Shown: positions 1-9,313, counted from the first letter of the stretch. The stretch is 64,000 nucleotides of DNA from Fimenecus sp964540535 (GCA_964540535.1 CAZIMO010000001.1:124001-188000); one strand, 5' to 3'. The notes: a model not told the origin generated them from the letters alone. A program made the numbers and translations.

Positions 1-61
1 CACCTTTCCAAATAATTATTGTGATTATAGAGTATCACATTTTATTTGTTTTTTCAAGAGG

Positions 62-2440
62 TTATTTTAATTCGGCAATAGTAACGCCTTCCTCGCCCTC
101 GCCGAAAGTACCCACACGGAATGTTCGGATATTAGGATGCTTGCGAAGATGTATATGAATGCCTTTACGCAATGCTCCTGTACCCTTGCCGTGAATAATT
201 GTTATTTCGTTAAGTCCTGTTCTCAAAACGCCGTCAATAAATTTATCTAAATCAAGAATTGCTTCTTCTACGGTAGTACCGCGCAAATCAATGCTTGACG
301 ATGCAGAAGATGTAATTTTTGAGCCGGTATGAACCGTACGTGAGCCGTAATTTATCTTTTGAGGCTGTTTTTTAGCTCCTATAAGACGCAAATCAGAAAT
401 ATCGGCTTTCATTTTAAGCATACCCGATTGCACATGAACGGTATTTTTCTTTTCGTCAACTGATATGATTTCAGCTTCACTGCCGAGAGTTTTTACAAAT
501 ACCCTGTCGCCTATTCTGACAGCACGCGGAAGAACATAATTTCCGTCATCAGCTTGCAGATTATTAGTAATTTCGTCCATTTTATCAAGCTGTTTGCCCA
601 TTGCAGCTTTAGCTTTTCTTGCAATTTCTTGATGATTTTTCTCTTTTGCCAGCTCTTTTTTAAGCTGTTCTATTTCTAAAAGCAGAGAATTGCCTGCGCG
701 TCGGGCATTTTCGACTATTCTTTCAGCCTCTTTTTTAGCGCGGTCAATTTCTTTTGCGCTTTGAGCTTTTGCCTTTTCAAGCGTTTTTTCGGCGTTCTCT
801 TTTCGGCGGAGTACAGCGTCTTTTTCTTCGTCTAATCTTTGACGGTCATCTTCAAGTGCTTTTCTGGCGGTTTCAAGGGTATCAACTGCGTCCTCAAATT
901 TTGTGTCCTCTTCCGAAATAAGAGCTTTTGCAAAATCAATTATGCTCTCGTTAATTCCCAATCTGCCTGCAATTGCCAAAGCATTTGAACGTCCCGGCAT
1001 ACCGATAAGCAGACGGTATGTGGGCTTTAAAGACGCAACATCAAATTCACAGCATCCGTTTTCTACACGGTTAGTTTTCAACGCATATTCCTTTAATTCG
1101 GAATAATGTGTTGTTGAAGCAATTACAGCACCATTCTGTCTTAAATTTTCAAGAATTGCAACGGCAAGAGCCGCGCCCTCAACAGGATCTGTACCTGCGC
1201 CAAGCTCGTCAATCAGCACAAGACTACGGTCGTCGGCAGTTTTGAGAATATCCACAATTGTCGTCATATGAGCGGAAAAAGTTGATAAAGACTGCTCGAT
1301 GCTTTGTTCGTCACCAATATCGGCAAGAACATTGTCAAATATAGAAATTCGGCTGTTATCGGTCACAGGGAGCATCAGACCGCACTCTGCCATAAGTGTT
1401 AAAAGTCCGATTGTCTTAATTGAGACAGTTTTACCGCCTGTATTCGCACCTGTAATTACAAGTGAATCGAAATCAATACCCAATGAAATATCAACAGGTA
1501 CTACTTTTTTAGGGTCTATAAGCGGATGGCGCGCCTTTTTGAGCAGAATTTCGCCGTCATTATTAAGAATAGGGCGGCTTGCTTTCATTTTATAAGCAAG
1601 ATGTGCCTTGGCAAAAATCAAATCAAGCATTACAGCGCTTTCAAAGCTTATTTTTATTGTATCGTGGAACTCCCCTGCCATTTGCGAAAGCTCTGCAAGA
1701 ATTTTTTCAATTTCTTCAATTTCACGGCTTTCAAGAACCTTGATTTCGTTATTTGCCTCAACCACGGCGGCAGGCTCAATAAACACGGTTGCACCGCTTC
1801 CCGAAGTATCATGCACCATACCCGAAACATCGCCGCGATGCTCGGCACGGACAGGCACTACAAATCTGCCGTTTCGCTGAGTAACAATACCGTCACGGAG
1901 ATATTTTGAATAATGAGAAGAATGAATCATACTGTCAAGCTGTTCGCGGATTTTATTTTCGTAATGACGTTTTTTCCGTCTGATTTCTTTAAGCTCGGAC
2001 GAGGCATTATCGCTGATTTCGGTTTCTGAAATAATTGCGTTTGTAATTTTATCTTCAAGATATTTATTGGGATAAAGCGAATTAAACAAATCATCAAGGG
2101 TAGTTTCCATTCCTGCACATTTTTCGTGCCAAACAGTAATTCCCCTTATAATTTTAAGAGTTACTGCAATTTTTAAAAGCTCGCCTGCTGAAAGCGAACC
2201 GCCGGCAGCAGCGCGGCTTAAAGCATTATTTACATTTTGAAGTCCGCCGAATGACGGCGCGCCGAATTTTGCAATAAAAATATATGCCGCCTCGGTTTTA
2301 TCAAGCAGGTCAAGCACCTCAAAATAATCGGTCAGAGGTCTTATTTCAAGCGCTTTTTCTTTTGCGTCTGCACTTGAAGCCGTATCTGACAGCATTTTAA
2401 GGATTTTATCAAGTTCAAGTGAAATATAGTGTTTATTCAT
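62..2440 (-). CDS. mutS2: MutS2 endonuclease/ATPase
   Basis: MutS2 is a MutS-family ATPase without a mismatch-binding domain; known roles are limiting recombination and, in Bacillus, splitting collided ribosomes. The 792-residue length is usual for the family. Walker A (GANTGGKT) lies near residue 330, Walker B (LVLIDELGAGTDP) near 410, then a long charged coiled coil (about 510-640). The C-terminal Smr nuclease domain starts at DLRGTTVEEA near 718 and contains HGKGTGALR. It is the last gene of a minus-strand run and starts 4 bp after recO ends, which suggests co-transcription. Identification is secure; the in vivo role is known only from homologues. Confidence 0.97.
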   Translation of the reverse strand: MNKHYISLELDKILKMLSDTASSADAKEKALEIRPLTDYFEVLDLLDKTEAAYIFIAKFGAPSFGGLQNVNNALSRAAAGGSLSAGELLKIAVTLKIIRGITVWHEKCAGMETTLDDLFNSLYPNKYLEDKITNAIISETEISDNASSELKEIRRKKRHYENKIREQLDSMIHSSHYSKYLRDGIVTQRNGRFVVPVRAEHRGDVSGMVHDTSGSGATVFIEPAAVVEANNEIKVLESREIEEIEKILAELSQMAGEFHDTIKISFESAVMLDLIFAKAHLAYKMKASRPILNNDGEILLKKARHPLIDPKKVVPVDISLGIDFDSLVITGANTGGKTVSIKTIGLLTLMAECGLMLPVTDNSRISIFDNVLADIGDEQSIEQSLSTFSAHMTTIVDILKTADDRSLVLIDELGAGTDPVEGAALAVAILENLRQNGAVIASTTHYSELKEYALKTNRVENGCCEFDVASLKPTYRLLIGMPGRSNALAIAGRLGINESIIDFAKALISEEDTKFEDAVDTLETARKALEDDRQRLDEEKDAVLRRKENAEKTLEKAKAQSAKEIDRAKKEAERIVENARRAGNSLLLEIEQLKKELAKEKNHQEIARKAKAAMGKQLDKMDEITNNLQADDGNYVLPRAVRIGDRVFVKTLGSEAEIISVDEKKNTVHVQSGMLKMKADISDLRLIGAKKQPQKINYGSRTVHTGSKITSSASSSIDLRGTTVEEAILDLDKFIDGVLRTGLNEITIIHGKGTGALRKGIHIHLRKHPNIRTFRVGTFGEGEEGVTIAELK

Positions 2441-2444
2441 ATTT

Positions 2445-3188
2445 TTATACCTTAACTGAATTATAAAAATCTAATGTTTTAAAGCCTTTTTGAAGCTTGG
2501 ATAACAGATATTTTTCTGTGATATATGACAAGTCTGAAAGCGCATTATCTTCCATTTTAAAAGAATAAATTTTCTCAAAATCTGAAAATGCAATATGTCG
2601 GAGTGCTTTTACAAGACCTATATCAAGTTGAAAAAGCGCCGTTGACGAAATACAGTTTTCACAGTAAAGTAATCCGTCCCCAACATCAAAATACATAGTA
2701 TTTGTTTCGTATTCACCGCAACGCTCGCACGCTATAAGGTTGGGCATAAAGCCGGCAATGCACATTATGCGAAGCTCTGTAATCGCTTTTATCTGTTCAA
2801 CAGGCAATGTACCCTTCGAGAGGAAGTGCAGAGAATTTAAAATCAGTCTTAAATATTCCTCGGCAGGCTCTTCTTCCTGAACAAGCGAAATCGCAATCTC
2901 TGAAAAATACTGTGCAAGTGAAATCTTTTCTAAATCTTCACGGAGTCCAAAAAAGGTTTCAAGAGGCTCTGCCTCATCAATTATGTAACTGTCCTTATTT
3001 TTATATAAGGACAGTTTGGAATAGCAAAACATTCCCGTTGCACTGTTTTTGCGATTTTTAAAGGATTTTGCCCCTCTGACAAAAGCACGCACAAGCCCGT
3101 TACGACGTGTAAGTACCGTAACAAGCTTGTCTTTTTCACCTATATTCTGTTCTTTGAGTATCAGACCATCCGTATTCGTCCTCATCAT
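2445..3188 (-). CDS. recO: DNA repair protein RecO
   Basis: RecO loads RecA onto SSB-coated single strands in the RecFOR pathway. The N-terminal OB fold starts at TDGLILKEQNIGEKDKLV. A four-Cys zinc site is visible around residues 145-175 (CERCGEY followed by YCENC). Length of 247 aa is normal. I chose the ATG at 3188 because an AGAGG site lies 6 nt upstream; an ATG at 3203 would add five residues but lacks that spacing. The 5' end overlaps the yqzL 3' end by about 50 bp in another frame, as often found in this conserved era-yqzL-recO block. Confidence 0.95.
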   Translation of the reverse strand: MMRTNTDGLILKEQNIGEKDKLVTVLTRRNGLVRAFVRGAKSFKNRKNSATGMFCYSKLSLYKNKDSYIIDEAEPLETFFGLREDLEKISLAQYFSEIAISLVQEEEPAEEYLRLILNSLHFLSKGTLPVEQIKAITELRIMCIAGFMPNLIACERCGEYETNTMYFDVGDGLLYCENCISSTALFQLDIGLVKALRHIAFSDFEKIYSFKMEDNALSDLSYITEKYLLSKLQKGFKTLDFYNSVKV

Positions 3189-3300
3189 ACAAATCCTCTT
3201 CATACTGCGTAGCTTTATTTTGCAAGGATTTTTTATACATTAAATAATCCTCAACCTTGCCGCTTTGTGTAAATCTGCTCCAAATAGACATTTTATCCAT
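3136..3300 (-). CDS. yqzL: YqzL-like small protein
   Basis: A 54-residue protein lying between era and recO, exactly where Bacillus has yqzL. The N-terminus (MSIWSRFTQSGKVEDYLMYK) has the YqzL pattern: aromatic W, FxxTGxxxxYL and a Lys. The tail is acidic and Tyr-rich. Function of the family is unknown. The start at 3300 has an AAGGCGG site 8 nt upstream; an upstream in-frame ATG at 3330 has none. The 3' end overlaps recO, so the two are likely translationally coupled. The call rests on position plus pattern, not on an alignment. Confidence 0.75.
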   Translation of the reverse strand: MDKMSIWSRFTQSGKVEDYLMYKKSLQNKATQYEEDLYDEDEYGWSDTQRTEYR

Positions 3301-3389
3301 ACAAATTACCGCCTTAAATGAATTGTTCAATAATAATTTGTGTGGATTGGAGTTAAATATAAATGGTAAAAATAAAGCTAATTGGCAAT

Positions 3390-4283
3390 TTAATCTAAAC
3401 CGAAATTGTGAATAAGACCCTCGCGGTTGCGCCAGCCCTCTTTAACCTTTACCCAGCACTGCAGATTGATTTTACAGCCGAAAAAGTTTTCCATATCCTG
3501 ACGGGCATAGGTTGAAATCTTTTTAAGCATTTTACCGCCCTTACCGATAATAATGCCTTTATGGCTTTCACGCTCACAGAAAATCGTAGCTTCAACATCC
3601 ATAATTCCGTCACTGCGTTCACGCATTTTTTCAATGCTTACCGCTGTACCGTGGGGAATTTCTTTATCAAGCAGACGAAGCATCTTTTCACGGATAATCT
3701 CGCCTGCCAAAACTCTTTCCGGCTGGTCGGTAAGAGTATCATCGGGGAAGAAATGGTCAGACTCAAAGCTTAACTTTTTAAGTTCTGCAAGAAGCTCTTG
3801 AAGTCCGCTGCCGTTCTGTGCCGACACAGGCACAACAGCGTTAAAATCATAGAGAGCAGAGATTTCGGCAATTCGTGAAATAAGATTTTCTTTTTCTTTT
3901 ACTGTGTCAATTTTATTGATGGCAAGAATTGCAGGATTTTTGCCTTTTTTAATTTTTTCAATCAGCTCAAGCTCGGCAGGGTTCAATTCGCCCTCAGGCT
4001 CAACAACCAAAAGACAAGCGTCAACACCGTCAATACTGTCGCTTACTGCCTTTACCATTTTTTCGCCAAGCTTTGTTCGCGGTTTATGAAAACCCGGTGT
4101 ATCGGTAAACACAAGCTGAACATTATCGTCAGTTGTAAGCACACCCATAATTCTTGTGCGTGTTGTCTGCGGTTTTGAAGATACAATAGCTATTTTTGTA
4201 CCTAAAAGTCTGTTAAGTATTGAAGATTTGCCCACATTGGCTTTACCTACAATTGCTATAAACGCGGTTTTGGGATTATTCAT
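3390..4283 (-). CDS. era: GTPase Era
   Basis: Era is an essential GTPase that binds the 3' end of 16S rRNA during 30S maturation. All G motifs are visible: G1 GKANVGKS near residue 13, G3 DTPG near 61, G4 NKID near 122, and the SAQNGSG G5 region near 155. The C-terminal KH domain carries GIIIGKGGKMLKKI near 245. The 297-aa length is typical. It lies 3 bp after dgkA and is followed by yqzL and recO, the standard Firmicutes order; the cdd gene often found between dgkA and era is missing here. Confidence 0.97.
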   Translation of the reverse strand: MNNPKTAFIAIVGKANVGKSSILNRLLGTKIAIVSSKPQTTRTRIMGVLTTDDNVQLVFTDTPGFHKPRTKLGEKMVKAVSDSIDGVDACLLVVEPEGELNPAELELIEKIKKGKNPAILAINKIDTVKEKENLISRIAEISALYDFNAVVPVSAQNGSGLQELLAELKKLSFESDHFFPDDTLTDQPERVLAGEIIREKMLRLLDKEIPHGTAVSIEKMRERSDGIMDVEATIFCERESHKGIIIGKGGKMLKKISTYARQDMENFFGCKINLQCWVKVKEGWRNREGLIHNFGLD

Positions 4284-4286
4284 CTG

Positions 4287-4757
4287 TTACCCTTTCTTTT
4301 TTGGAAATCCTTTAAATATAAAAACTGTAAAAACTATTACTGAAACGGCGAATAAAACTATTGCGACGGGATTGGCAATAAAATATGCAAGCATCGCTTT
4401 GAACGCTGACGGCTGATACAGAATTGAAACACCGCAAAGTACTGAAAATAATGCGAAAATAAGCACTGCACCTGCTGCGCAATCCTTTGCAATTCTGCCG
4501 TTTTCGGTATATTCGCTGCCGTGCAAATCAACTGCACGCTCAACAGCGGTATTTATAAGCTCACCGCCCATTACAAGTCCGTTCGCAATAAAGATCACTG
4601 CAAGCTGTGTACCTGTGATTTCAAAAAAGTCAAAGGCACACAAAAAGAAATACATATAAATCATACAAACGGTATGTATTCGCATATTACGTTCTTTTTC
4701 AAGACACGCAAAAATGCCGTGAATGGCATATATGAAGCTTTTCAGCAGGCTTTTCAT
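4287..4757 (-). CDS. dgkA: Diacylglycerol/undecaprenol kinase, DgkA family
   Basis: An integral membrane lipid kinase; Gram-positive members mostly phosphorylate undecaprenol, feeding the cell-wall lipid carrier pool. Three hydrophobic segments fit the DgkA core, and the catalytic stretch GGELINTAVERAVDL (residues about 64-78) holds the conserved Glu/Asn/Glu. At 156 aa it is about 25 residues longer than typical, with an extra C-terminal hydrophobic segment (residues about 120-150) that may be a fourth membrane span. It lies between ybeY and era, its usual place. Substrate is inferred from Gram-positive relatives. Confidence 0.9.
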   Translation of the reverse strand: MKSLLKSFIYAIHGIFACLEKERNMRIHTVCMIYMYFFLCAFDFFEITGTQLAVIFIANGLVMGGELINTAVERAVDLHGSEYTENGRIAKDCAAGAVLIFALFSVLCGVSILYQPSAFKAMLAYFIANPVAIVLFAVSVIVFTVFIFKGFPKKKG

Positions 4758-4760
4758 AAA

Positions 4761-5267
4761 TTATTCCTCGTCAAAATAATAACTTCCGTTACGTTTAAGT
4801 CCGACCCGTGTAAGCACTGCTTCTTCTTTTTCACGCATCTGAACAGCCTCAAGTCCGCCGTTCACATGGTCGTAACCAAGCAGATGAAGAAGTGAATGCA
4901 CAGTTAAAAATCCTATTTCACGCTGAAGCGTATGACCGTATTTTTCTGCTTGCTCATAAGCGTGTTCGATTGAAATTATAATATCGCCTAAAACCAGTGC
5001 TCCTGTATCTAAATTGGTATCGTATTCACCGTTTTCTCCCATTGGGAAAGACAGCACATCAGTGCTTTTATCAATGTTGCGGTGCTTTAGATTAAGCTCG
5101 TGAATAGTTTCGTCATCAACAAAAGTTACGCTGATTTCGGCAGGGCTTTCAAAGCTCTCGTTAGCAAGCACAGCCTTACAACAACGGCGAACAAGCATTC
5201 GCACGCCCGTGGGAATTTTCATAACATTCTGCTGATTATCAATAATTACTTTTAATTTCTCGTTCAT
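4761..5267 (-). CDS. ybeY: rRNA maturation endonuclease YbeY
   Basis: A zinc-dependent single-strand RNase acting in 16S rRNA 3' processing and ribosome quality control. The metal motif HSLLHLLGYDH (H-x3-H-x5-H, residues about 128-138) is intact. Length 168 aa is normal. The start overlaps the phoH stop (ATGA), so the two are translationally coupled. The Firmicutes block usually has the pgpH (yqfF) gene between phoH and ybeY; it is absent here. Confidence 0.96.
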   Translation of the reverse strand: MNEKLKVIIDNQQNVMKIPTGVRMLVRRCCKAVLANESFESPAEISVTFVDDETIHELNLKHRNIDKSTDVLSFPMGENGEYDTNLDTGALVLGDIIISIEHAYEQAEKYGHTLQREIGFLTVHSLLHLLGYDHVNGGLEAVQMREKEEAVLTRVGLKRNGSYYFDEE

Positions 5268-6226
5268 TTCTTTTGCCTCATTTCTTGCTTTTCATAAGCC
5301 TTGATTATATCTTGAACAAGACGGTGTCTTACCACATCTTTTTCTGTAAATACATTTATTGCAATATCGTCAATTCCCTTAAGAATGCGCATCGCCTCAA
5401 CAAGTCCTGATTTTTTGCCGTCGGGCAGGTCGATTTGCGTTATATCGCCTGTTACAACAATTTTTGAATTAAAACCAAGTCTGGTCAGGAACATTTTCAT
5501 CTGTTCTCTCGTCGTATTCTGCGCTTCATCAAGAATAATAAAGCTGTCATCAAGAGTTCTGCCTCGCATATAAGCAAGAGGCGCAACCTCAATACTGCCG
5601 CGTTCTTGATAACGCTGAAAGCTTTCAGCGCCAAGCATATCAAAAAGTGCGTCATAGAGCGGGCGAAGATAAGGGTCGACCTTTTGCTGTAAATCACCGG
5701 GCAAAAAGCCTAATTTTTCGCCTGCCTCAACTGCCGGTCGGGTCAAAATTATACGGTTTACCTCTTTGGCTCGGAATGCGTTTACTGCCATTGCCACTGC
5801 GAGATAGGTTTTACCTGTACCGGCAGGGCCTGCACCGAGAGTTATTGTATTATTCTTTATGGCTTCAAGGTATTTCTTCTGACCCAAGGTTTTAGGCTTA
5901 ATGGGCTTGCCCTTTGCGGTAATGCAGATACAGTCCCCTGTGATTTCAGAGAGCTTGTCCTCATTACCCTCATTTACGAGGGACAGCACATAGCGAATAT
6001 TCTGTTCTGAAAGAGCTTCGCCGCGATTGATAAGCATTAAAAGTCCGTTTACGGCTCTTGTTGCTTTTGCCACATTCTCGGCGTCACCGCTGATTTTAAG
6101 TTCAGAGCCACGGCTTACAATTTTCACATTGTAGTGGGACTCGACAAGTTTTACATTTTCATCAAAGCTACCGAACAAGCTTACCGCTTGCTCCATTCTG
6201 TCAACACTAATTACCTGTTCAAACAT
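5264..6226 (-). CDS. phoH: PhoH-like ATPase
   Basis: A PhoH-family P-loop ATPase, probably an RNA-linked helicase-like enzyme working with YbeY in rRNA metabolism. An N-terminal KH-like region (residues about 20-80) precedes Walker A GPAGTGKT near residue 134 and Walker B FIILDEAQN near 225; the downstream VTGDITQIDLP motif is typical. The 320-aa length fits the family. It sits between yqfD and ybeY as in Bacillus. Despite the name, a role in phosphate starvation is not supported by this context. Confidence 0.95.
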   Translation of the reverse strand: MFEQVISVDRMEQAVSLFGSFDENVKLVESHYNVKIVSRGSELKISGDAENVAKATRAVNGLLMLINRGEALSEQNIRYVLSLVNEGNEDKLSEITGDCICITAKGKPIKPKTLGQKKYLEAIKNNTITLGAGPAGTGKTYLAVAMAVNAFRAKEVNRIILTRPAVEAGEKLGFLPGDLQQKVDPYLRPLYDALFDMLGAESFQRYQERGSIEVAPLAYMRGRTLDDSFIILDEAQNTTREQMKMFLTRLGFNSKIVVTGDITQIDLPDGKKSGLVEAMRILKGIDDIAINVFTEKDVVRHRLVQDIIKAYEKQEMRQKK

Positions 6227-6285
6227 TCATTTTACAACCTTAATTTAAAAATTTTAGTAAAATTCAACATATTATATCACAATTT

Positions 6286-7467
6286 TTATGCAATGTCATT
6301 AGTTTTTTCAACATAAATTTCCTGCAAAGTGCCGATTTCCTGTTCACATTCTGCATAAAATTCGTAAATAATTCCTAACTCGCTCGCTTTTTCGCTCAAA
6401 GAAGATTTTATAATGTGACTTTTTTCAAGCAAATTCTTTGAATACAGCGAATTACTGTAAAGCGCAAGCTTATTTTGCATAGATTCGTTGGGTTCAAAAT
6501 TCTCTTCGGCAAAAACCGAGCTGTATTCTGTTATTATTCCCAACGGAAGCAGCATTTCATCATTTTTAAGAAAAGATTTATGTTTTGTGTAAAAATCTTC
6601 GGAAACTGCACTTCCCAAAGGAATTTGCAAACCGAAAAAGAAAAGCTTTTTTCTTACTTTCTCATTATTTTGAGCATACAGAGAAAAATCTGTACAAGAA
6701 GATGTATTATTCTTTTTGACAAGAGCTTTCACATAACCGTCGGCATGGATTACGCTTTCACTGCCGTCGGGATGTGAAAGAAGTCCGCTGATTAGCAAAT
6801 CGCCTTTAAGCACGGCAGAGCCCGGTTTTACTTCTTCGTTACCGTAAAGTACATCTATTGAGATAATTACTCCGTCTTCATCTGCCACAAGATTAGTGGG
6901 TGTCGCGCTGTCATAAATTTCGGGTATATCAGTTTTTTCACGTACTTCAATCACCATAACAGAGCCTTTTATATTCACCGACGCCCACGAAAGCTTTTCA
7001 ATATCGCTCATAGCGTTCTGCGCCGCAAGCTCGGTATCAACAGACGAGATTTTTGAGCCGACCGTCACGCCGTATTTTTCAAAAGTATCGAAAATATAAT
7101 CGTCATCAAGGGTGGTATTGCCCACAAGGTTTACGCTCCAGACAAACTGCGACAGAACGCTGATAATCGCTATAGACAAAAGAAAACCTAATAAAAGCCC
7201 TGTGCGGAGCTTATTGTGTTTCAGAAAAAATATAAGTCCCCTTTTTTCTGTAGCACGAAGCCGCATACCCGACTTCCGAGCGGCAGAACGGATAGCCAAA
7301 TAGCCGTCAATTGTTGTGCTTGCAGTAATATTGCCGTTGATATTGCGTATATTCCACAAGGGAATTTCGTCTTTTGTGCAAAGGTTTATAAATCGGTCGG
7401 CAAATCCGCCCCAGCCCCTAAAATTTATGTAACCGAATATATACCGTATAAATTCTATAATTAACAT
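6286..7467 (-). CDS. yqfD: Sporulation protein YqfD
   Basis: YqfD is a sporulation-phase protein conserved in endospore formers. The 393-aa sequence has a single transmembrane segment near residues 88-112 (GLLLGFLLSIAIISVLS region) after a basic N-terminal domain. The external domain begins with a POTRA-like stretch (VNLVGNTTLDDDYIFDTFEK), reminiscent of FtsQ. It follows yqfC by 8 bp and precedes phoH. Presence of yqfC and yqfD suggests a spore-forming lineage, though both also persist in some asporogenous Clostridia. Confidence 0.9.
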   Translation of the reverse strand: MLIIEFIRYIFGYINFRGWGGFADRFINLCTKDEIPLWNIRNINGNITASTTIDGYLAIRSAARKSGMRLRATEKRGLIFFLKHNKLRTGLLLGFLLSIAIISVLSQFVWSVNLVGNTTLDDDYIFDTFEKYGVTVGSKISSVDTELAAQNAMSDIEKLSWASVNIKGSVMVIEVREKTDIPEIYDSATPTNLVADEDGVIISIDVLYGNEEVKPGSAVLKGDLLISGLLSHPDGSESVIHADGYVKALVKKNNTSSCTDFSLYAQNNEKVRKKLFFFGLQIPLGSAVSEDFYTKHKSFLKNDEMLLPLGIITEYSSVFAEENFEPNESMQNKLALYSNSLYSKNLLEKSHIIKSSLSEKASELGIIYEFYAECEQEIGTLQEIYVEKTNDIA

Positions 7468-7475
7468 TGCTACTC

Positions 7476-7745
7476 CTATGAAACAAAAGTTATTTCTGCA
7501 ATTTTTCCGCTTATTACAGCCACACTGCCGTCAAAGGATTTAATAATAAGCTCATCTCCCAAAACAGAAAGCACATATTCGCCTGTATTAAGCTTTATTA
7601 AATTTTCGCCGTATTCAACAACACCCTTACAGCCGTCAACAATGATTTCACGGTTACCGAGCATTTCAATTTTAGGTTCGTTACTTATCATCTCCGGCAA
7701 GGGAAGCCGTGGTTTTACATTAGTTTTTTTCTTTCGCCGTGGCAT
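7476..7745 (-). CDS. yqfC: Sporulation protein YqfC (YabP-like fold)
   Basis: An 89-aa member of the YabP/YqfC family, a small all-beta protein tied to spore formation. The segment NREIIVDGCKGVVEYGE (residues about 31-47) followed by IKLNTGEYVLSVLGDELIIK has the family's pattern of short strands and a conserved Gly-rich turn. The N-terminus is strongly basic. It is the first gene of the minus-strand run and is divergent from the ylbJ-like gene at 7844. The exact biochemical role of the family is unknown. Confidence 0.88.
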   Translation of the reverse strand: MPRRKKKTNVKPRLPLPEMISNEPKIEMLGNREIIVDGCKGVVEYGENLIKLNTGEYVLSVLGDELIIKSFDGSVAVISGKIAEITFVS

Positions 7746-7843
7746 ATATTCAGCACCTGCCTTACATAAAATTATATGAATTTCAATTAAAATAATTCAT
7801 TATCAGACTTACAAAATAATAATATTTTATGAGGTGTGGATTT

Positions 7844-8899
7844 ATGGCAACAATAAAAATAAGCCGTAAGATTTTACCGATTACGGCAATAATAATAAGT
7901 ATGTTCTGCATATTCAAAATGCCCGACGCAGTGACCGACGGCGTAACCGACGGCTTGAAAATTTGCTTTAATGTGATTTTGCCGTCGCTTTTTCCGTTTA
8001 TAGTTTTATCTGCATACATAATAAAATCGGAGGCATTGAGTTTTTTATATAAAATATTTTATCCTGTTACAAAATTCATTCTGCGTCAGCCCTTATGCAC
8101 CGTACCCGTAATTATTATGGGGCTTATAGGCGGTTTTCCAATAGGCTCAAAAATGGCGTTTCTTTTGCTTGAAAGAGGTCAAATCACAAAAAATCAAGCG
8201 CAAAGGCTTTGTATGTTCTGCATAAACGGCGGTCCTGCTTTTATAATTACCGCCATTGGAGTTAATATGCTTGGCAGCGCAAAAGCAGGAGGAGTTATTT
8301 TCACCTCAACTTGTATTTCTTCAATGATTTTAGGCTTTGCGACCTCATTTTTTGATGATAAAAAGCAGGCGGAAATGCATATTGAAAACTCGGCGCAATC
8401 TCCGCTTGTGGCACTGTCATCGGCAGTTGGCGACGGAGTACAGAGTGTTTTGAGTATTTGCGCTTGGGTTGTGCTTTTCGGAGGAATTACAGAATGTATA
8501 AAATCCTCCGGAATAGGTAACGAGGCATACACAGGAATCGTGTCTGTTCTTGAGGTTACAAAAGGCTGTACGCTGATTTCCGGCAAAATGGGACTCCCGG
8601 TAATTGCGGCAGCAATCGGCTTCGGCGGATTTTGTGTACATTGTCAAGTTTATTCATACATAAAGGCAACAGGACTTAAATACATACACTTTTTTGTGGG
8701 CAGAGCTATATGCGCGGCACTCTCGGCGGTAATTTGCCATATTTTGCTGTTGATTTTTCCTGTTGAAATTACTACGGCTGTGATGAATACAGACATTACA
8801 CCCGCTGCATTTTCGGTTTCTGTACCTGCATTTATTGCATTGGCAATAATGTGTATTGTTATGATTTTTGATATTGATAGTAAAAAGAAAGTGTGGTAA
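7844..8899 (+). CDS. ylbJ: YlbJ-like nucleoside-recognition membrane protein
   Basis: A polytopic membrane protein of about 351 residues with eight or more hydrophobic segments. It resembles sporulation integral membrane protein YlbJ, with two nucleoside-recognition-type repeats; the LPSLFPFIVLSAYII and GGFPIGSKMAFLL stretches are typical. Bacillus YlbJ is needed for late spore formation. The start at 7844 has GAGG 9 nt upstream; the ATG at 7829 overlaps that site and is unlikely. It is divergent from yqfC, another sporulation gene. The gene symbol is by similarity only. Confidence 0.75.
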   Translation: MATIKISRKILPITAIIISMFCIFKMPDAVTDGVTDGLKICFNVILPSLFPFIVLSAYIIKSEALSFLYKIFYPVTKFILRQPLCTVPVIIMGLIGGFPIGSKMAFLLLERGQITKNQAQRLCMFCINGGPAFIITAIGVNMLGSAKAGGVIFTSTCISSMILGFATSFFDDKKQAEMHIENSAQSPLVALSSAVGDGVQSVLSICAWVVLFGGITECIKSSGIGNEAYTGIVSVLEVTKGCTLISGKMGLPVIAAAIGFGGFCVHCQVYSYIKATGLKYIHFFVGRAICAALSAVICHILLLIFPVEITTAVMNTDITPAAFSVSVPAFIALAIMCIVMIFDIDSKKKVW

Positions 8900-8900
8900 A

Positions 8901-9137
8901 ATGAAATCGGTGATAAAAATGAGTAAAAAAATACTGAATGAAAAAGAAATATCCCCCTCCTGCTCATACTGTATGCACGGCAAATGCTCACCCGACGGTG
9001 AAACAGTTCTTTGTAAGAAAAAAGGAATTGTTGAAAAGGATTTCTCGTGCAAAAAATTTTCTTACGATGTATTGAAGCGTCAGCCAAGACGTCCCTTGCC
9101 TTTGCAGAAATACAGCAAAGAAGATTTCTCATTATAA
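8901..9137 (+). CDS. Small Cys-rich conserved hypothetical protein
   Basis: A 78-aa protein with five Cys in the pattern CSYCMHGKC, then VLC and FSC (residues about 21-52), followed by a basic Pro-rich tail ending KEDFSL. The Cys spacing suggests a small zinc-ribbon-like or redox fold. It starts 1 bp after the ylbJ-like stop codon (TAAaATG), so co-translation is likely; an ATG at 8919 is an alternative start. I do not recognise a named family. The terminator at 9147 closes the unit. Confidence 0.7.
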   Translation: MKSVIKMSKKILNEKEISPSCSYCMHGKCSPDGETVLCKKKGIVEKDFSCKKFSYDVLKRQPRRPLPLQKYSKEDFSL

Positions 9138-9146
9138 TAATACAAA

Positions 9147-9177
9147 GCCCCGTAAAAGAACTACTCTTTTACGGGGT
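9147..9177 (+). terminator. Hairpin after ylbJ unit
   Basis: Perfect 11-bp stem CCCCGTAAAAG/CTTTTACGGGG with a 7-nt loop, 10 bp after the small Cys gene. The downstream T run is weak on the plus strand, so it may be a bidirectional or partial terminator. Confidence 0.65.
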
Positions 9178-9181
9178 TCGC

Positions 9182-9313
9182 TTATTTAAAGGATAATTTT
9201 ATTTTTCTTGTGGGAACGAGTGCAATTCCGCAGCCCGATATAAGTGCAACTACCGCCACTGCCGCAACTCTTACACCGCCATCAGTATTTGTAATTACAG
9301 AGAACCTTCTATG
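9182..9313 (-). pseudogene. Remnant of cell-surface protein C-terminus
   Basis: On the minus strand an open stretch of 43 codons ends at a TAA at 9182. It reads NTDGGVRVAAVAVVALISG, then CGIALVPTRKIKLSFK: a polar turn, about 20 hydrophobic residues and a short basic tail. This is the layout of the C-terminal anchor of Clostridia surface proteins, which commonly end NPxTGDxxxx, membrane span, KKR. The sortase-like motif is degraded to ITNTDGG and an in-frame stop lies at 9314, with no start codon. I read it as the last exon-like scrap of a deleted surface gene. A short real membrane peptide is less likely. Confidence 0.5.
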
